Assembly (NCBI GenBank): GCA_001557505.1
Contig: LSAX01000003.1
Span: 3,534,001 to 3,598,000 of the forward strand
DNA: 64,000 nucleotides
Reading direction: 5' to 3'
Source of the DNA: Reticulascus tulasneorum
Taxonomy: Eukaryota; Ascomycota; Sordariomycetes; Glomerellales; Reticulascaceae
Shown: piece by piece, positions 58,545-64,000 of the stretch
Position numbering within the stretch: position 1 is the stretch's first letter
Layout: each line of letters opens with the position of its first letter
Notes under the pieces: generated by a model
What the model was told of the DNA's origin: nothing
The model's input: the letters and a program-made list of their open reading frames with translations, nothing else
Databases searched by the model: none
Program-made: the position numbers and the translations under genes

Positions 58545-61500
58545 CTAGGAAAGGCTACCCCTTCCTCTTGGTCTGCCTCTCGGACGACCTCTCATGCCTC
58601 CTCTCATGCCTCCCTTCACACCTCCCCTACCATTGCTGCTAGGCATCGTCGCGGGGATGCCGTCGTCGTCGTCATCGCTCCCCGAATCCGAATCAACCGT
58701 CTCAGCCGCATCGGAGCCCGACTCAGACCCGAGCCTAACCACGGTAGGGCCGCTCGAGGGTCTAGCCTGTCTGGTAGCGCGTGCAAGTGGCGGGATAGTC
58801 TCTGGCGTATGCGCCTGGATAGACGATGCAGAGGAGGAAGAAACATCATCCGCAACCTCGGCGTCTCCGGGGTTGAAGTCATCATCAACTGTTTCGCGCT
58901 GTCTCTCCCCCCCCGAAGGAGGGAGGGGCTCTTTGCTTTCGTTCCGCGCTGGTGTCTCGCTTCCTCGTGAATCATCTTTGCTTGCCTCGCCATCGGGCTT
59001 GCGCTTGCCCATCTTGAACTTCTTGCCTCTGAGAGCCATGCGCTCAGCCATTGACAGAAATCTACCTGCGGCGGGAGCAACGCTCTTGGCAGGCGTAGGC
59101 TTCTTTTGCGTGGATGCAGCTGCTGCTACTGGTTGTGCCGTGGCGGCCTTTGGTGGCCGACCACGTCGTCGAGGGGCTGCAGGTTGCTCGGTCTGCGGCT
59201 CTGAAATCGCCTCTTTGGCTCTGCTTCCATCGTTTGCCTCGATTTCCTCGTTTTCCAGTTCTCTTGCAAGATCCGCCTCGAGTTCATCGATTGTGACTTC
59301 GTGGCCATTTTCGTCGCTTTCTTCCTGCGCATCGGCACCATCGGCTATGCCAGAATCCTCGTCGTTCTCCAAAGTATCAACGTTACTCAATGCAGATCTT
59401 CGTGACGGTCTCCCATTATGTCTTGGGACCGAGTTCGATTTCGACGGAGTCGGCCTACCAGCCTTCTTACTTGACGACGCCGGAGTCACGACGGCCGGAG
59501 TCGCGCTCTTTGGTGGCCTGCCGCGCTTCTTGGCCACTTTTGGCGTCTCCAATGTGGCTTCTTCGCCTGCCGGCTTGGTTAGAAGCGCACGTAAAGCATT
59601 CGACGCCAAATCAAGAGGATCCTTGCCGCTATTGTCTGGTTCATCGTTCCTAAAGATTGGACCAGGCTTGGCAGGTACGATGTCGTCAGGGGTGTCTACC
59701 ACTGGCTCCTCCATTTCCACATAGGAAGTTTTCGGCCTGGCATGGCGAAGGGCAGGGACGTTGGCAGGAAACATCGGGACTTTGTACTGCTTAGGTGGCT
59801 CGCGTTCGGCATGCTCCTGTGCTTCCTGTTCGAGCTGAGCCGTTGGTTCCGCAGATGATTCGTCACGAGCCGTGCTTTCCACCGCCGAATTGACTGGCTC
59901 GACTGATCCGGCATCATCAAACAGAGCTGGGTCCATTGCAGATAGATCATGCTCGCTCTTTGCCTTCTTCTTGTGACTCTTAGGCTGCATGAAGTCTGGG
60001 TCATCCTCGTTCAGAAGTTTTGCTTTCCGCTTTGCTGCCCGAATGCTCTTCCTTACGAATTCCGACTCCTCGGATTCAAGCGCCATGCTCTCAGCTGTGG
60101 GCATTTGGAATGGGTCAAACAGAATCTGGTCAGGACCAGTGTCTTGTTCGTAATATCCCATGCCCAGCATACGCTGGGCTCCAAGCATCATAGGATCTGG
60201 ATAAGAGGACTGATCGGCTTCGTCGTCCAGAAGTGACATTTCGGGAAGTGCCATAAAGTGGTCATGCCCGGCATCATCCAATCCATGGTGCCCTCCCAGC
60301 GTACCTTCATCGCCAGTGGGGACGCCACCGGAAAATTGTCCACCAAGTATGTGGCTTTGGTCTCCATACCCGTGCGATGCGCCGGCCACGAAGGGCTCAT
60401 TCTCATGCGCCCCAGTCGCCCCAGCTCCATCTGCAAGAGTTCCTTCGGTAGCTGGTATCGGGTCTTCTTGAGCCTTAGCGACGTCGGCCTCCTTCCTCAG
60501 GTTCTGCATCCGTCTGCTATCTCTGCTGCGACCTTCTTCGCCAGCGGCCTTCAGCCAATTGAGGTTGTGGACCCTAAAGTCAACGAGAGCCTCGATGCTG
60601 CGATCGTCCGCGATAGGTCGGGTATCATGGCCGAGAAGAGTATTCTTTGGAGTATATGGGTCTGTGTTGCCAGTCCTGCGACAGGAGCCACAGTTGCAAA
60701 TTTTCAGGCATTTGGGACATTTCCAGTTCTCATTCTCCATGACTGTCTGGGGCATTAGATCAAATGCTCGGTAAAGCACACCATAACAATACCCATCCCT
60801 ACAGCTCGGATTGGTGCATTCATGAATCTTGTAAGAATAATCCTTGTGGCAGCAGACATGACAGCGGCGGATATCCCCTTTCTTCACTCGTTTCTTCGAC
60901 TTCTTCTTTTTGGGTTTGCCTTCGTCATCCAGGTCTGGCTCAGATTCGCTCGGTGTCTTTTGCCGATCTGGTTTTGTGATATCTTTGAATGGACGTCTCC
61001 TCAGATTATCTTGGCAGATTTGCGCTACTGATTTCTTGCCGCACCGGCTTCGGGCAATTTCGAGGGGCTGTGGTGACAGCTCCATGTCGACAAAGCCATC
61101 ATTCTTGATTATCATTGATCTCCAATTCTCGTAGTTGTCCACGAGCTCGGTCCAATCCCATTGCTCACACCACTGTAAGCCGGACAGGCATAGACAAGAC
61201 CGGCCCATGGCGTAGCATTCCATGCAGACATCGTAGGCGTCCTCATCCCCGTTGACGAGGGTTCGGATACAATGCTTGCAGGTAAGGAATCTGTTAAAAA
61301 TATTGCATCTGCAGTAGGAGCAGGTGACGGAGCCATCAAACTCGACGAGTTCCAGGTTCTTTTCTTTATATGCAAACATCTCGTCGGTGAGAATCTCAGT
61401 GAAGAGGGAGAACAACCGGCGGAAATCTGCAGCCATCTGCCTTGCTCGAACGGAATTCCGGAACAGTTCTTGCCCAAGACCAAGAAGGCTCGTTTCTACC

Positions 61501-62670
61501 TGTTCCTCCATGTCGACCATGTCTTGGTAGTACCGCTTCATTGTGTAGTAGATGATGGCTTTGTTCTTGTACTGCTCGTCTCGGCAGACCAGCCGTGCCT
61601 TTGGAAGAGCTTCGTGCAATGCCATCTCCAGAGTCTCTACGGTCGTCCTGTTCCACGCGACTTTCATGGTGCGAGTTCCTCGATTCCAGACCTGATGCGG
61701 GGCCAGCGGTGGTATGAGAATGAAGTCACCAGGTTTCTGCTCGACGACATAAACTGGGAATGTTGCCTTCTTCCAGGCATTGATCTGAGCAAAGTGCTTC
61801 TCGATCTCTATATCGTGTCCGAGCATTGACAAGAAATATTCTCGTACGACTTCCCGATCCTTGGTCTCCGTCATGAACCAGATTGAGCTTCCTGGCTTCT
61901 CTCCATTCTCGTTTCCGGAAGCCTCTACCATGATGTTCTGCCCAAGACTTGCGCACATCTCGCGATGAGCGGGCGTATAGGTGCCCTCGTGGCCGATGTA
62001 ACACATCAAATTTTGTGCTCGCATCTCTTCTGGAAGACTCGACATCAAGTCTCCCGCTGCTGCCATTGTGCTTTCACCAAATGCCCGAAACAGATCAGTA
62101 TTACGACCGGCGGTACCGCCCTTGTCCGTGACATTTGAGTTCATATAGAAGAGGTTCGGAGGTATGACTTGCTGTAAGTGGTCATGCCACTCGACGGGAC
62201 AGTCGATGTCCTTGAGATACAATCGTTGTCGTCGTTCATCGCGGAAGTTGGTTGGTGTCCATTGGCTTGCAAGTTGCTTCATAGATCTGAGGTAGTGGCC
62301 CATGGTCATAGGAATGTCGCTCTGAGCCTTGATGTCACGGACACTCTCCTCTGCGGGAACTGTTAGCATGTGTAAGAAGGGACGTGAGGTATAGCTTACG
62401 TTTCTTATTATACGTTCTTTCCAACCACTCGGCGCTGAAGAGCGAGTCTGGCAGTATTTCGTTCCATTGTTCAATCACCAAGGGCTTCCCACCGTTGATG
62501 ACATGCAAAAGGACTAGCTTCTCGAACTCTTGTGGACCAAGGTTTCGGATCTGGCCTGTGGAGATTCGAAGCACCCATTCGAAGTTGGGAGCTCCGTCGA
62601 CCAAGGCTTGGAGATCGAGATCTGGGGGTATCGGGTCGAACTTGGCTTGCGGATGGATTGACGTTGGCAT
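58545..62670 (-). CDS. JmjC-domain protein with zinc fingers and AT-hooks
   Basis: Exons on the minus strand are 62670-62400 and 62350-58545 (1358 aa); the intron is 49 bp with a CTAAC signal. A JmjN-less N-terminus leads to a JmjC domain at about 150-330. Iron ligands H219, E221 (TPAHREMC) and H309 (LAPHQVWNRG) are present, so demethylase or hydroxylase activity is plausible. A cysteine cluster at 434-485 is followed by a second (587-648: RRCHVCCHKDY, NWKCPKCLKICNCGSC) resembling the zf-4CXXC_R1 domain. The C-terminal half is disordered and acidic with AT-hook motifs KRGRPPK and RRRGRPPK and a GRPRGRPRGRG end. These features fit a chromatin regulator that binds AT-rich DNA. The substrate (a histone lysine) is not decided by sequence. 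An alternative 3' splice site 9 nt away would add three residues. Confidence 0.92.
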
Positions 62671-63422
62671 CCTGCCCGTAGGTGGGGATCCGGGCTTGGA
62701 TCCAAGTTGCTGCGACTACTCTGCTGCTGCTAGAGGGAGAAATGGGCAATAAAACCCAGACGAGGCATGATGTTGCAGGCTAGGATGCCGGTGCTACGGG
62801 AACGATTTCATGCGAGTGAGGAAGAATGCGAGAAGAGGCTTTTAAGAGCTCGCCAGTCCAAGTGAAGTTCACAAGCAGGCAAGGCAAAGGTGGCGCGAGG
62901 CGCGTGGTGAGGCTGGGATGGAATCAGACTGATGTGCGCGCCCAATCAAATAGCTGATGTGCACAGACCATAATTGGTCAGCCACGAGTTTGTGCAAGGC
63001 TCAACTGAGTCAACGCGATTCAGCTGGAAGGTTGCTAGCCTCGTCAACATTTAGAGATATCTGACAGATGACGGAATCGCGGCTTTGACAGCTAGTAAAT
63101 GTAGGTGTTGTTGCCTTATTTCCTTCCTTATGCTTGTTGAAATCACCCGCATTGAATCTTGCCAAGACTTACATCGGATTACATTGACTCCTGGTCTGAT
63201 TGATTTTGAGTGCATACCATTTTGCATCATTCTTCCTTGCAGCGAGCAATAGGCAAGATCATTTCATCTGAGTTAAAGGCTTTTTGAAAATCTCTGCTCA
63301 TCAGTGTCTCATTTCATATTTGCTGGGAATCCTGTATCGGGGTTCGTCGCTGGCCACTGAGCTTCGTTTCACACTGAAGCTGGCTTATCCACACCCGTGC
63401 TAACGCTCTAAAGTAGGATGAA
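62671..63422. promoter_or_regulatory. Bidirectional promoter region, JmjC gene / COQ2
   Basis: 750 bp between divergent start codons. No gene seen; no clear TATA box. Confidence 0.5.
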
Positions 63423-63426
63423 ATGA
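63418..63426 (+). promoter_or_regulatory. Minimal upstream ORF overlapping the COQ2 start
   Basis: ATG AAA TGA: a two-codon ORF whose stop overlaps the COQ2 ATG at 63423. If it lies in the transcript it could reduce or couple initiation at the main start. Confidence 0.35.
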
Positions 63427-64000
63427 AGGTCTTAAAGCTTCCGAGCTCTCTAGGCTTGGGCTCATACCGAAGAGCAGGACGGTCAAACGCAAAGCTCTTG
63501 CCATGGACTGCATCTAAGCTTAGACTGGCTCTATATCATGAGCCAAGGTCGAGAGCCATCCCTCGACAATCTCATGCAGTCTTGCATACATCATCCAGAC
63601 ATCTCTCTGTTTCGATCGCAAACGACAGCATCAGCAAGAGCTCGATCGCTGACGTCTCGACGCCGCCGAGCGCCCCAGTTTACACACCGCCGAAGTCAGG
63701 CATTCTCTCCCTTCTCCCACCATCATGGGTGCCATACGCCGAATTGATTCGGATCGACAAGCCCACTGGCACATACTATCTGTTTTTCCCATGTCTCTTC
63801 TCGACCCTCATGGCTGCACCTCTGGCGGTTCCAATGGCAAGCCCTGGCTCCGTGATTGGAACCACGGCCCTCTTCTTTTCCGGCGCGCTTATCATGCGTG
63901 GAGCAGGCTGTACCATTAACGACCTGTGGGATCGAAACCTTGATCCCCATGTGGCAAGGACTCGCCTCAGGCCCATTGCACGACGCGCCATTACCCCATT
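63423..64000 (+). CDS. COQ2: 4-hydroxybenzoate polyprenyltransferase COQ2, mitochondrial (5' part)
   Basis: An open frame from ATG 63423 runs to the window edge with no stop (192 complete codons). The first ~85 residues are Arg/Ser/Leu-rich and almost free of acidic residues at the start (MKVLKLPSSLGLGSYRRAGR), as expected for a mitochondrial presequence. The UbiA domain begins with SWVPYAELIRIDKPTGTYY and a helix LFFPCLFSTLMAAPLAVP. The first Asp-rich prenyl-diphosphate motif, NDLWDRNLD (NDxxDxxxD), lies near residue 169. The enzyme attaches the polyprenyl tail to 4-hydroxybenzoate in ubiquinone synthesis at the inner mitochondrial membrane. The remaining helices and second Asp motif lie beyond the window. 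Confidence 0.94.
   Translation, partial: MKVLKLPSSLGLGSYRRAGRSNAKLLPWTASKLRLALYHEPRSRAIPRQSHAVLHTSSRHLSVSIANDSISKSSIADVSTPPSAPVYTPPKSGILSLLPPSWVPYAELIRIDKPTGTYYLFFPCLFSTLMAAPLAVPMASPGSVIGTTALFFSGALIMRGAGCTINDLWDRNLDPHVARTRLRPIARRAITP

Noticed and set aside
58594..59724. 376-codon ORF antisense to the JmjC gene
   Set aside because: Ser/Leu/Ala-rich shadow of the disordered C-terminal half of the JmjC protein; no motif.

Overview
The window is nuclear DNA of a filamentous ascomycete (Pezizomycotina; probably a Sordariomycete, but I cannot name the genus). The evidence is the gene content (a velvet protein VeA, a HET-domain NLR, an opsin-related HSP30-type protein) and the gene structure. I place 20 GT-AG introns of 46-111 bp, many with a CTAAC-like branch point shortly before the acceptor. 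There is no prokaryotic operon structure, and I saw no tRNA, rRNA or CRISPR array.

Layout. 1-7 kb: the 5' part of an MFS monocarboxylate-type transporter running off the left edge (-), a SET-domain methyltransferase with a tiny first exon (+), and a Vid28/Gid5 armadillo scaffold of the GID ubiquitin ligase (+). 9.5-10.5 kb: an opsin-related seven-helix protein that lacks the retinal lysine. 11.4-16 kb: an accessory patch with a decayed ankyrin fragment and an intact HET/NB-ARC/TPR NLR carrying eight tandem 42-residue repeats. 16-23.9 kb: almost 8 kb without a recognisable gene, ending at veA (+). 26.8-28 kb: an unrecognised disordered protein. 29-40.6 kb, all on the minus strand: an Mga2/Spt23-like membrane-anchored IPT/ankyrin transcription factor, a Na+/H+ antiporter and RNase H1. 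42-50 kb: the tRNA deaminase subunit Tad3 (-), a long gene-poor stretch with one doubtful spliced ORF, and a bifunctional 6-phosphofructo-2-kinase/fructose-2,6-bisphosphatase (+). 51-64 kb: an LtrA-family membrane protein (+), nucleoporin Nic96 (+), a JmjC/zinc-finger/AT-hook chromatin protein (-) and the 5' part of mitochondrial COQ2 (+), cut by the right edge.

Most genes are unrelated housekeeping or regulatory genes and do not form a pathway cluster. Shared themes are loose: glucose control (Vid28 and PFK2/FBPase2), chromatin and developmental regulation (SET protein, VeA, JmjC) and membrane or stress biology (opsin-related protein, Mga2-like factor, antiporter). The part most like an accessory 'system' is the NLR with its near-identical TPR array beside an ankyrin relic, which fits fungal allorecognition or innate immunity. 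Two genes (the MFS transporter and COQ2) are open at the window edges and were found by reading frames that have no stop inside the window. Splice sites were placed by eye from consensus signals, frame and family fit; RNA evidence would be decisive.
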